Notes under the pieces: model-generated | Database searches by the model: none | What the model saw: only the letters and a program-made list of their open reading frames with translations | Told to the model about the DNA's origin: nothing | Assembly (NCBI GenBank): GCA_951802425.1 | Contig: OX637795.1 | Span: forward strand, 1,426,001 to 1,490,000 | Length of the DNA: 64,000 nucleotides | DNA from: Clavaria fumosa | Lineage: Eukaryota; Basidiomycota; Agaricomycetes; Agaricales; Clavariaceae | Reading direction: 5' to 3' | Position numbers and translations under genes: made by a program | Shown: positions 40,031-50,412 of the stretch, one piece after another | How positions within the stretch are numbered: the first letter of the stretch is position 1 | Layout of the letters: each line of letters opens with the position of its first letter

Positions 40031-41662
40031 ATGCTCTCTATCATTCGTTGGTCTCTGTGGCTTCTTGTGCTTCTCTGTGGAATCCGTTGCATTGCAGCGT
40101 TCAATTTTACTACCGATTCTCCCACTCAGTGCGACGATTTTAGGGTTCGATGGTCTGGTACGCCAAATTCGTTGTTACACAACTCGAAACAATCTTGAAC
40201 GTCAGAATAGGTGGCAAGAATCCCCGTACATTGTATATCACACGGGTACCTTTTGCTCTTCCGATCCTTCATATTACACCTTCAAACGCCATGTCAAACA
40301 GCCGACGGAAGCATCTGTGAACTTCACCATCGACGCAAATGCCGGTTCGGGGATTTTCACTGTCCCTCGGCTGCCCTACCAACAAGGTTCGCAAATTGTG
40401 GTGACTTTGTCAGATGAAGATGGTTTTGCATCTGGCGGAACCTCGGGTATCTTGACCGTCGGGCCGTCGCTTGGTGGGGCAGCGTGCAATACCTCTGTAC
40501 ACGCACCAGCTTTCTTCTTCAGTATCGATGGGAATGTGACCCAATGCCAGTGCGTGTCAGATCTTAATCCCGCGATCCTTAATTCGCTCAATCTTTGTGA
40601 TTAGGCCAGATAAATTTGCTTGGTTTGCAAGAGCAGACGTGACGGACGCGGTCCGTCCAAGCCAACCTGTCACCATCCAAGTCGCTCCCATTCATTTCTT
40701 TGCCCTGCTAATGTTCTAATTCTCGGATTCAGGTTATCATACCCCTCGGCAATTCATTTGCGATACAGGCCCCGCAGTCCGATAGCCAAACGTTCCTCTG
40801 GAACGCAAATTTGACAGCCAACACTTCCGTGGTTTTTGCGGTTGTCGATGCCGCTGGATTCTCGGGGGGTAGCTCCGGCGTCATGCTTGTGGGACCCTCC
40901 AACAATGCCGATTGCCTTTCCTCGCCCACTACTACGTCCCTGCCCAATAGTACGGCCCCGCCCACGAGTACGGCCCGTACCAATCATTTGTCGCCTGGCG
41001 CTATAGCAGGCATAGTGGCTGGCGGAATTGTGGCTATCGGTGCTTTAACTCTCGCGCTCATCTACCTGTTGCAGAAGTGCAGGCGTGACAACTCAAATAT
41101 CGATGGTCGTATCTCACCGTACGAGCCTTCATACGTAGTCGAAAGCTATACGGACTCGCCTCGGACCTCACCGGGATCTTCTATTCCCACCGCCTCCAAT
41201 TGGCCATCTAATTCCCCCTTTTCCGCTTCGCTACCCCTATCGCCAGTGCGCCCGAAGTTGCAGTATCCTTATTCCTCTGTTCCAGAGCGTTCTCCACCCG
41301 ATTCGCTGCGCTCCGGATATGCGCCGCCAGGTTGGCAACGAGCGCGCGAGGCCTCTTCCTCATACACGACGTCTTATCCGCCCGGCACCGCGAGCCCCGG
41401 CTACTTCGTCCATACCGACTTCGCGGAAGCCGCGGGCATCATCGAGCTGCCGCCACAATACTCCGATACGCGGGCACCTTTGTTATCTTCCCCTCCAGTA
41501 TCTCCGCAACTTAGATCGGAGACCACTTCGAGCGCAACTCCAGCCGGGGAAGCCAACGTTTCTGGACCGGCGAATTTCTCTCCTGAAGACTCGAGAATAA
41601 GAACCCAGGCCAACCGAGCCGATCGCAAGTACAGGCTGAATTTGGGAGCGGAATCGAGATAG
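40031..41662 (+). CDS. Mucin-like single-pass membrane protein, five exons
   Basis: Exons 40031-40157, 40211-40245, 40302-40549, 40605-40680 and 40733-41662, joined by introns of 52-56 bp, restore one frame. A signal peptide (SLWLLVLLCGIRCIAAF) is followed by FNFTTDSPTQCDDFRV. Two repeated extracellular segments follow, each ending in a SDEDGFASGGTSGILTVG- or DAAGFSGGSSGVMLVG-like block, with conserved Cys. Next come a Ser/Thr/Pro stalk, a transmembrane helix (AIAGIVAGGIVAIGALTLAL) and a 190-residue disordered cytoplasmic tail. This architecture is common in Agaricomycetes, often in many copies, and may serve at the cell surface; no function is established. All donor and acceptor sites are GT..AG, and the gene looks intact. 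It is the clearest host gene in the right half. Confidence 0.85.
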
Positions 41663-43024
41663 TCCAGCTCGGTGCGACATGGCAAGGTTCCATTAGTCAC
41701 ATATCCTACCACTAGGTGGTGGTTTAGCCATTACTTATCGTAATGCCCTTATGAACACCTACATGTACCCTGTTTGTAGTCATACAGTGATTAGCATGCC
41801 AGCTATGAGATACAGACACAGTTGTTAAAACCTGTCGAGTTTTGAATTTACACAGTGTTCATGACCAACTTATTACAGTGTAAAAAATTACAATAAAGGA
41901 TGCAAAAAAATTTAAAATTTGTAGGCATCAAAAATGGTTTCACATATTGGAAAAAAAAAATGAATTTATTTATTTTATAAAAGATTGTTTCACATATGAT
42001 GAAGAACTAGGGTGGACTCTCTCTTATCTTGAGACACAGTGACTCTCCTGAAGAGGTCTCTGATGCAACAAATATATGCCTTGATTGTTGCAAAAATGCA
42101 AGTGTTAGTCTCAGGACATGAGACAGTAAGATGTCTTGGTAAAGGACCTGAGAATATCAAGAGTGGGGAACTACAACTCTTAGAGAACACTATTTGATAC
42201 TCTGTGAGGGTCACTATAGGTACAAGCATATAATTTACCTCACTGGTACTTTGCCCCAGAACAAGGATAGGTGAAGTCTGAAGGATGATGCAGAACTCAT
42301 CAATGTCATTGAGGACAGTGAGGATGAAGTCAGACTGCACAGGCCAGGTGTCTGAGACCAGAATAATGTTAATATTCAAACTGAGGAGCATGGAGATACA
42401 TGGGGGGCTCATATGCTACTAGGGCAGGGCATAGGGCAACTATGAAACATACACTGTAGGCCCCAAGCTGGGTGAAAATCACCACAAAAATAACCCTGAA
42501 ATGTGGTGAATAGCAATGGTTTCCTGGGTGAAAATCACCAGGACTAGTTGATAATCAGGCCCTCATTGGGTAAATGAATGGGTGATTTTGGGTGATTCCC
42601 ACCACATATATGACATATATGACTGAATTCACCTGCTGTTCTCTGGGTGAATAATACTACAATACAAGTGTATTTTAAACTGATCTATAATAGGTGAATT
42701 TCACTCTACCACAAGTGCCTTTTAAGCTGGTCTAATAGGTGAACTTCATGTTAGTTTTTGGGTCATCTTAGCCATAATCTTAGGTGTCTTTCACCTCAAG
42801 AAGTTACACAAAATTAATTTGTTGATGATATCTTGCAACTGTATTGGTTGATAATCAGGCAAATGAAATGAATTATTTTTTGGCACATATATGACCAAAT
42901 TCACCTGTTGCTCTCCAGGTGAATGTCACTGCTACCAAGTACATTTTAACTTGATATTTTAGGTGGCTTCTACATGGTTTCAGTGATTTTAACTATATCT
43001 CCAAGTATTTTTTTAGCCTGTAAA
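41663..43024. other. AT-rich DNA with an unassigned minus-strand frame
   Basis: A minus-strand open frame at 41990-42412 (140 codons) has no recognised domain. The following sequence repeats words such as GGTGA[A/C]TTTCAC and TTGATAATCAGGC. CpG is rare, as in old transposon DNA. Confidence 0.4.
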
Positions 43025-43108
43025 TTATGCACTCAGTGGGAGTTGAACCTAAGTGCTCATGGAATTGGACTCAACCCATAACTGCTGTGTTACCCATTAC
43101 ACTACAGT
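43025..43108 (-). repeat. tRNA-like sequence with A and B boxes (SINE-like or tRNA relic)
   Basis: On the minus strand TAGTGTAATGGGTAACAC resembles the A box and D arm of a tRNA, and GGTTCAACTCC about 45 nt later fits the B box consensus. The acceptor ends do not pair well, and an A-run follows. It is best seen as a tRNA relic or the head of a tRNA-derived SINE rather than a working tRNA. Confidence 0.5.
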
Positions 43109-43137
43109 CCCCATCTAGACAATAAGATTTTGTGGCT

Positions 43138-43660
43138 TAATGTCACTCAAATTGAGGGGTGTATCACTCAATATCCTCCAGTTTAATATCACTTAGATTG
43201 AGGGGTGTATTGTATCACTCAAAGTCTTCCAGTTTAATCACTCAAATTGAGGGGTGTATTATATCACTCAATATCCTTCCGTTTAATATCACCCAAACCA
43301 AGGGGGTGTTTGTATCACTCAATATCCCCCAGCTTAACATCACCCAAACCAAGGAAGTGTATTGTATCACCCAATATCCTCCAGCCTAATATCACCCAAA
43401 TCAAGGGGGTGTTTTCTATCACTCAATATCCTCCAGTCTAATATCACCCAAATCAAGGGGGTGTTTTGTATCAACTCAATATCCTCCAGCTTCATATCAC
43501 CCAAATCAAGGGGGTGTTTTCTATCACTCAATATCCTCCAGCTTAATATCACTCAAATTGAGAGGTGTATTATATTACTCAATATCCTCCAGCTTAATAT
43601 CACTCAAATTGAGAGGTGTTTTGTATCACTCAATACCCTCCAGCTCAATATCCCTTAATT
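43138..43660. repeat. About 51-55-bp minisatellite, roughly ten units
   Basis: Each unit contains AATATCAC[T/C]CAAAT and ACTCAATATCCTCCAG with a GGGGTGTAT-like centre. The units differ by C/T changes. Short open frames encode ISxSL-type repeats only because of the array. Confidence 0.92.
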
Positions 43661-43761
43661 CCAAAATCACCCATCACCTGTTTTTTGGGTGCAAGTCATA
43701 AATCATCTGACCAGATGGTGATATCCACCTGCTATTGGGTCCATAGTGTTAGTAATAATCA

Positions 43762-46700
43762 TTAGGTAATGACCAAGTCATGTCTGTCTGTCTGCTGGGT
43801 GGGGTGGGGGGGTTGGTTGTCATAGCTCAGGTGATGGGATAAGGCATTGGCAGTGACATTTGACTTCCCAGAGTGGGGAATGACCTTGAAGTGGAAGAGG
43901 GAGAGGAGCTGTCTCCATTGATTCTGACGTCCATTAAGTGGGTTCAGTTTCCAGAAGTATGACAAGTTCTTATGATCCATATGGACTTCAAAGTCCTGGC
44001 TGAGAAGGTAGTGCTGCCACTCCTCAAGTGCTCGAACCACTGTGAGGAGTTCCAGATCATATATGTCATAGTTCAGTTGTGTGTCCCAAAGTTTGGCTGT
44101 TGGTATAGGATGGCCAAGGTGGCAATCTTGCTGGCATCTGTCTCAATTTTCCATGGCATTCCATCCTGTGGAACCACAACCTGTACCAAGTTCTGTATGG
44201 CATCCTGGATGTTATAGAATGATTTTAGAGTGGTGTCCATTAATTTAAATTCTCCCTTGCCAGTCAGGGCATGAAGCAGGGCAGCAATTTTGGCATAGTT
44301 TGGAATATATCTGTGGTAGTAGCTTCTGAGGGCCGTAGACCTTTGCACATCCTTGGTGGATCTCAGAACTGGCCAGTTGTCGATTGCTGAACACCTCTTC
44401 TCACTTTTCTTGATCATTCCCTGTCGGATCTTGTTACCAAGGAAGGTGACTTCCATTTGCTCAAATTTGCACTTCAAAGGTTTGATGGTAAGGTGATTCT
44501 CCTGGAGGACCTGAAACTCATGCAGTGAGGTTGTGGTGTTCCTCATGAGTGTCAGAGCAGATTAGAATGTTGTCAATATACATGAAGACCTGGCTGGTAG
44601 ACATGAGATCCTTCAAGGTGTTATCCATGAAGGCCTGAAAAATAGCCAGGGCATTAGATACTGGCTCACCCATGGTGACTGACCAGGGTAGATATGCCCA
44701 GTTGCAAGGTTCTTGTCTAGCCATTTCTGAAGTTCAGTGTGATAGGCTTTGGGTGTTGGATAAATCTGGGAATGATATGGATGGGCACTGCTTTCCAGCT
44801 GGATGTTAATGTTGACTCTGGGGTGGTGTGGGGGCAGAACATTGTAATATTCTTCTCCAAAAACTTGTGGGAACAAAGCTGGCCAATCAGGGGACTCACT
44901 TGTGATGGTATGGACCATGGCAGCACAAGGTTGGTCATGACAATTCCAGAACTCCAGGGTTTGGGATTGCCAGTCAATCATGGGGTTGTGCTTCCAAAGC
45001 CAATTGTCACTGAGTATGAGGTCAAACTCACAGTAGTTGCCCAAGTAGCATTTGACAACCTTGCAGTGACCAACACCAAACTTGACCATGACCTTGATCA
45101 AGTGGGTAATGGGTCCCTGCGAGTTGGGGGTACCATTGGCATTCCTTATTGTCATTGGAGTCAGGAGTTGTTCCCTCAGGAATCAGTTTCATTCAGCAAA
45201 ATCATTATCCATGACTGAGGCCATACTTCTGCTATCAATGAGTTTCCCAAGTACCACTCTATTCAGGAAGGTGGGAGGAGTGAGTTGTACTTTGAGTTGG
45301 GCCATTTCTTGGCAGCCCACTATTTTTGTTGTCCTTAAAAGCAGTTCAGGACACAAAACAGAAATTTTCATTGATGCAGGACTAGTACACTGTACTGTAC
45401 ACAGAAGGGACTCAGGCAGGGAGGCTGCTTTCTTCACTCCTTGCCCTCAGGAAAATCTGCCTTCACCTCTTTCAACACCCTGAACTCCTTGTCCTTTACT
45501 GTGATGGTGTCACAGAGCTGAGCTACCAGAACCTCAAGCTCATCAACCATTGCAATTGAGGTGTCATTTATGTGGACATTGGCCCAGAGTACTCGGGGGG
45601 CCTTGCAGGGGAGTGGGCAGTTACACACAAGGTGACCAGGCTGCTGGCAATTGTAACAATTGCTGTGCAATAGAATCTGGTTGACCTGCATTGCATTTGG
45701 GTCATGTTGCAGGGGCAGGGAAGGTAATGGGGCCAGGCAGTTGGGTGGTTTGGCAAAGGGGATAGTGGGTCAGACAGGGTGCTGTAGCATGGTTCTGATG
45801 GCAATAGCCTTCCTCTTCAATGCAGAGTAGGAGGGCAGGAGCCAGGAGCCAGCATAGATTTGGTCAGTGATGGTGTAGGCAAGGGTGGGTTCAAGGAGCA
45901 TGATGAGGAGGCCCCCATGTGTTTCCTCCAAGAGTTTGGTCTTCACAACAAATTGGTCAAATTGTGTCAAGAACTCATTTACAGTCATCCACTGGTCCTT
46001 GCACCAGTGAATTTTTCAGGCAAGTGTCACGAAATGTGTATTATAGTTTAATAAAATCGGGTAATACCTATCAAATTAGTACCCTCTAAGCCACATGACT
46101 GCCCATTTTAGTCTAAATCAGATTGAAATTGGCTAATATCGGGGCCAATCTCTGAAAAAACTCGTTATCAGTAGTAATATTAGTCCTTGAACCAGACGTC
46201 ACGTCACGCATGCCGCATCATGCCGCATGCGCCAGCGAGTGACAGTGAGTCAGTGTGATGTGACATGATAACAGCCACTTTGCAAGAGATGGTCTCTCCC
46301 TCTCTGTAGAAGTGTTTCCTTAGTCCAAATTGCAGTAGACCATGTAGAGTACTATCACAGTTCAATGTATGATTTTTTTCAAAACTTATTATGAGGCCAA
46401 GAATGCAAATTTACAAAAATTATGCAATAAATTCAATCTCATTTGAGATCCAAGCATGCAACTGGCAAATCCAATTTTACCTGTATGTACAAGACTATGT
46501 AGGCCAAGCTAGTACCATTTTTGAGGTCATAGGTTTGTTGTATGAGTGTTTAAAAAAATTTGTTTCAAGGACCGGTGCTGGTTCAAGGACTGGTGGATGA
46601 CTGTACCAGTAGATTCCCCTGCTTCAACTTCATGAGCTGAAGGTAGGCATTCTCCTTCTCCACTGCATCAGAGAATTTGGTGTCAAGAGTTTTCTTGAAA

Positions 46701-46930
46701 GAGGCCCATGAAGGGCAGGAGAGAGGGTTCGCAACTATTTTCTTGACTATGGAGTTCACCCATTCCTTGGCATAGCCTCCACACATCTGGTTTGGGGTAA
46801 ACAGCACCTTCTTCTTATCCATGTTGAACTTTATCTCTTCTACAATGAAAAGGATGTTGAGCTGACAGGCAAAAGTGCAGTAAGTATGTTTATCTCCATT
46901 GAAGGGGGTGAGGGAAAAGCCACTAGACAT
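43762..46930 (-). pseudogene. Second Gypsy relic: gag to RNase H, integrase missing
   Basis: On the minus strand a gag N-terminus starts at 46930 (SGFSLTPFNGDKHTYCTF). After a MITE insert the gag resumes (NEFLTQFDQFV) and reaches a zinc knuckle, CYNCQQPGHLVCNC. Protease is mutated (DSRSMAS for DSGxxxS). RT blocks include HPYHSQIYPTP and FMYIDNILICSD, where the second catalytic Asp is Asn. RNase H gives IETDASKIATLA and FEVHMDHKNLSYF. The copy stops near 43762, so integrase and the 3' LTR are absent. CpG is nearly absent, as in the relic at 26-30 kb, but the protein is clearly a different Gypsy lineage. Confidence 0.88.
45982..46603. mobile_element. TA-flanked non-autonomous transposon inside relic gag
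   Basis: A 622-bp element between TA at 45980-45981 and 46604-46605. The ends match as inverted repeats beginning CAGTCATCCAC and continuing GTCCTTG and ACCAG. Removing it with one TA restores an open gag frame (GNLLV joined to NEFLTQ). No coding frame inside. A Tc1/mariner-type end sequence, different from the CTGTACC family. Confidence 0.9.
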
Positions 46931-47488
46931 TTGTCAAGAGTAGGTCAATTCCACCAAAATATGAGTATAAACAACAGTGAGGAAGAGTGTAGCGGTAATT
47001 CTGATGGTGGGAAGGAATTCCACATGCGAGCCACATTGATGGGAAGGGGCACGGGCACAACAGGAGAAGATGGGAGGTAGCGGGATGACACAAGGAGGGG
47101 TTTTGACCCAGGGACCACATGAGAAGGTGGCCACTATGCGATGCCCAGTCAAGTACCTGAGGTGGCTCTCGACAGCGATCCTTGTGCGTAAGCGGGTAAT
47201 TGAGTTTATGTTGTATGCTGTAGTATCTACTACAGCCTTGGGGTTTATATAGTAAGTAGTATCTAAAATAGGATAGCGTAGAAGAAAATCTGCAAAGAAG
47301 AAGTTATAAAACAAAGACTAAGGAATTGCCTGGAAACATGTTTCAGCCACAGTATCCAAATCCCCAAATCTAATATCGTCAAGGGACCTTCACTAGCTCG
47401 TCTAGTGACCACCCTGCAAGTCCTAAACTGACTCCACTTGTTTCCCAAGTTTCCCGATGTCGGCTGAACAATGGCGAAGCATGCAGAG
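46931..47488. other. Possible leader of the second Gypsy relic and unique DNA
   Basis: On the relic's strand this is where leader and 5' LTR should lie. A TATATAG box occurs near 47253, but no LTR boundaries could be fixed. Confidence 0.3.
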
Positions 47489-47490
47489 TA

Positions 47491-48155
47491 CTGTACCATT
47501 TAACTCAATTCACCGCTATGTGTTATGCGTTACGCATCTGGTGAATTGGGGGTTTCACCAAAAATGAGTGTTATGTGTGACAAGGAGTAACATTCACCAC
47601 CCTTGAAAAAATCCCTCTCAGCCATGTCGGCATGTCCACACTTGAGATACCTCCATATATCCTGAAAGAGTATCTCCCAAGCCAAAAACTACCCATAACT
47701 GATCTCCTGGCTTTTGATATCCCTCGAGCGACAGGCAAAACCTTCAAAAGTTTAACATTTTCTTGCAAACCTCCTAGTAATATCTTGCCTGACAACATAA
47801 AAGCCCTCCTTCGCACCCACCTGCCACACATCGCATTTCTAGTCACCCAAAGCCTGATGGCGGCTTGTCAACAGTTGCAAATGCTGAGGACTTGGATGAG
47901 CAGCCAGTGGGAGATGAGGAAAAAGAGGAGGGAGAGATGGTCCAAGGCAAGTGAAAGAGGACAGCAAATCAGCTCTACAGCCTTGCAAGCTTTGCATGGC
48001 ACTGGGACAATGAGGCCTCAGATGCTGAGTAACCCAATTTGGTAACTAGTTGAATCAATTCACCAATTTGGACTGTTATGCGTTACATGTGTTACTTTTC
48101 ACTGATTTTGAGAGCTGTGTTACACGTTACCAGTGAATTGAGTTAAATGGTACAG
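47491..48155. mobile_element. Non-autonomous pogo-type element, TA flanked
   Basis: A 665-bp element between TA at 47489-47490 and 48156-48157. Both ends start CTGTACCATTTAACTCAATT and match as inverted repeats for about 25 bp. The first 11 bases equal those of the autonomous element at 763. Internal GTTAC/GTTATG words repeat near both ends. A 137-codon frame at 47632-48045 has no recognised domain. Confidence 0.9.
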
Positions 48156-48494
48156 TACATCGGAATTTTGACCTGCATGTGGTATTGCCAATTATTGGTT
48201 TGGGACAACAGTCGGGTGGCGGAATTACATCAGGAGTGGTCGTGGTGTGTGTGGATGTGTCGGGCGGCCCATAGTGGAGTGTGTTGGGTCATGACAGTAC
48301 CTCCTCCCTAAGAGCTAAGCTCCTGCGAGGCAGGTCCATGTGCAACCGATCACGTGACTCCGTTGAGTCGAGGCGGTGCCCTTTCCCTCGAGGCCGCATG
48401 TCCCTTTCCACCTACACACACCATGGCACCCACTACTCACCCCCTCCTCCCCCATCTCCAAGAATTGGTGGACAGATATCAAAGGTGACATGCA

Positions 48495-48900
48495 GTGAAC
48501 GCGGAACGTTCCCTCCCGCCCCAAACCAATGAGCAGGCAGCACTTGAGGCGGCTCCGGATGTGCTGGACCTGCGGGCCTGGGTGGTCGATGCCCAACAAC
48601 TAGTGGTGAGTTGTCCAGTTCCCCCCCTTACCAACTATGCGACAGTAATTCTGCAGGACCGTTGCAAGCGGTACATGATGTTTGCCACAGCAGAAGGAGA
48701 AGTGGTCAGCTCCGAGGGGCAAATTGAGGTGGCGGAGCAGGCGATTGTCGATGTCCACGATTACCTCAAGAAGATTGATGACACGGTTGGCGTAGAACAG
48801 GCCCATCGGGAAGCGGAGGCGGAGGCGATACGGAGGGAGGAAGAGGAAAGTGCGAAGCTCAAGGCATTGGAGGCGGAATTATTGCACAGAAACATGGCGG
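48495..48900 (+). other. Unassigned open frame, charged coiled-coil-like
   Basis: The first 135 codons of a plus-strand frame that runs on to 49337 read as a plausible helical protein (AHREAEAEAIRREEEESAKL). The rest overlaps a minus-strand Zn2Cys6-type exon and looks like a shadow. No domain or promoter evidence supports a gene. Confidence 0.2.
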
Positions 48901-49159
48901 GGACACGATGGGAGGTGGATGCGGCGGAGACAATGGCAATGACGACGGCGGCAGCTGCTCGCACCCCCACGCCGGTGGAGCGAGGAAATCCGGCGGCACC
49001 AGGATGTGATGGCACACGGCACGGGCGATGCGGAAATCAAGGAGGTGGACGCAGAAGGTTTCCGCTGCCTCCGCGCCTCTCGTTGCTGCGGGGTCAGCGG
49101 GGCTGGCGGAATTACGACGACCGGCCACCTCACCCAGCTCAGTCCCGTGACAGGCGAGT

Positions 49160-49403
49160 TGCGCATGCCCACGTCCGTTTTCGGCCTCGCTTCAAGGACT
49201 TGCCACCCGCTGCATTGCACGATCATTTTTGCCATGCACATTGGTCGCACGACATCTCCGCGACCCTGGTACACCGTTTGCTTGTGAGCATGCAGCACTC
49301 GCAAACAGGGTCCTGCAGAACCAATACTTTATCCTGAAAAATATTACATTAGGATTTTTTCCTTTTGCTAAATTTACTTACCTTTCCATCCACCAATGTC
49401 CGC
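49160..49403 (-). pseudogene. Zn2Cys6-type gene remnant, split by Gypsy-2
   Basis: Minus strand: an exon ends at 49382, and a canonical 48-bp intron (49334-49381, donor GTAAGT, acceptor TTTCAG) follows. The next exon carries cysteines in the order C-X2-C-X6-C-X7-C-X2-C-X6-C (VCECC, SKRC, SCDQC, SC), the spacing of a Zn2Cys6 binuclear cluster. A TGA at 49223-49225 interrupts the last spacing. Upstream, Gypsy-2 is inserted, and the frame continues at 56464-56485 with an ATG. Zn2Cys6 domains bind DNA in fungal regulators, while similar cysteine motifs occur in many mushroom proteins of unknown role. Confidence 0.6.
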
Positions 49404-49408
49404 CCACC

Positions 49409-49752
49409 TGTTACACTTTCAACACATCACCCTCCTCTTTTCCCTTTCACCATATCACTCCCCTCCTTTTTCTACCTGTCACACCTCCCCTCCTCATGTA
49501 TCACGTACCTCATGCCACGCCCCTCCTATGTTATCACGTATGAGTCATGCTTGGCCTCACCCCTTGTGCACGGACTACATGCTTCTCCCATGCTGCGCTA
49601 TGACTCATTCCCCTGTAGTATATAAGTAGTCGTATTCACCTGTAACAATCCCTTAGGTTGTTACCTTCTATCACATTCGTCTTTTGCTCCCATTCGGCCG
49701 ATTCTACTTGAGTCCCTCGAATACCCGGGAGTCAACGCGACACTTGTTGACA
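49409..49752 (+). repeat. 5' LTR of Gypsy-2
   Basis: A 344-bp LTR. TATATAAG at 49619-49626 and the inferred transcript start AGGTTGTTAC at 49655-49664, 36 nt downstream. Confidence 0.96.
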
Positions 49753-49753
49753 A

Positions 49754-49763
49754 GTAACAACCT
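49754..49763 (+). promoter_or_regulatory. Self-primer binding site of Gypsy-2
   Basis: GTAACAACCT, 1 nt after the LTR, is the exact reverse complement of AGGTTGTTAC at 49655-49664 in the same LTR. No tRNA 3'-end complement is seen. Confidence 0.75.
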
Positions 49764-50408
49764 CTCCCCCGCCTACCTCCTCACGGACCTAGGCACCCAC
49801 CCTCGCCCGAGTCGAAGCAAGACTCGTGTATCTCGAGAAGAAAACTGGCGCGTTTTTGGACATCGTACGAACGATCGATTAGGAGGAGGGCCCTCCTTGG
49901 ACTGGACACCGATACAGACTTTGAACAACTGACACCGCCGAACACACCACAATCCAGGACCTACGAAGGATTCCTATACTCAAGATTATCTGAGGCTGCG
50001 CAGTTGGCGCCGAGATACCACTTTGCCACCAGAAGACTTTGCTTACCGAGAGATCCAAGCACGAACAACCCACTGTCAATCGCACACCTGCCAGAGTGGC
50101 GAACCTTCCGAAACCTGTTACTAGCTGCACTGACTGAAGCCGCAGCAGAAGAAGCGTACCTGCAAGAAACCCAGGAGTTCCTAGCCGAAGAAGAAGACCT
50201 CCTCGAGGAAGAAAGCGACTATCAAAGCGCTCTCGAAGAACTCGAAGAACCTACACACTTGTCTGCAACAACGCAGACCGACGAAGCACCTCCTACATAC
50301 TGATCCACTGAAGCGCAGACCGACCTTACATTCGGCTCACTGCAAGACTGTCTACGAATAGATATTTTCCAAGACCCCCCGCGCATTTACCTCGAAGAAC
50401 TAGATTGA
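49758..50408 (+). other. ATG-less open frame in the Gypsy-2 leader, one internal stop
   Basis: A frame opens just after a TAA inside the primer site and runs to TGA 50406-50408, four bases before the gag ATG, with a single TGA at 50301-50303. It contains no ATG. The product would have a basic N-terminal part, a central PEWRTFRNLLLAALTEAAAEE and a strongly acidic end (EEEDLLEEESDY). Two related TQTD/AQTD segments flank the internal stop. It may be a former coding region, a spliced exon or a constrained leader; no homologue is recognised. Confidence 0.4.
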
Positions 50409-50412
50409 GAGC

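Noticed and set aside
43130..43660. CRISPR array
   Set aside because: Units are contiguous with no unique spacers, and the window is clearly eukaryotic.
47632..48045. 137-codon frame in the TA-flanked element as a transposase
   Set aside because: No HTH or catalytic motif; the element is far too short for an autonomous pogo-type transposon.
48900..49337. C-terminal half of the plus-strand frame starting at 48495
   Set aside because: It overlaps a minus-strand exon with a canonical intron and Zn2Cys6 spacing, and its own composition is low in hydrophobic residues and uneven.
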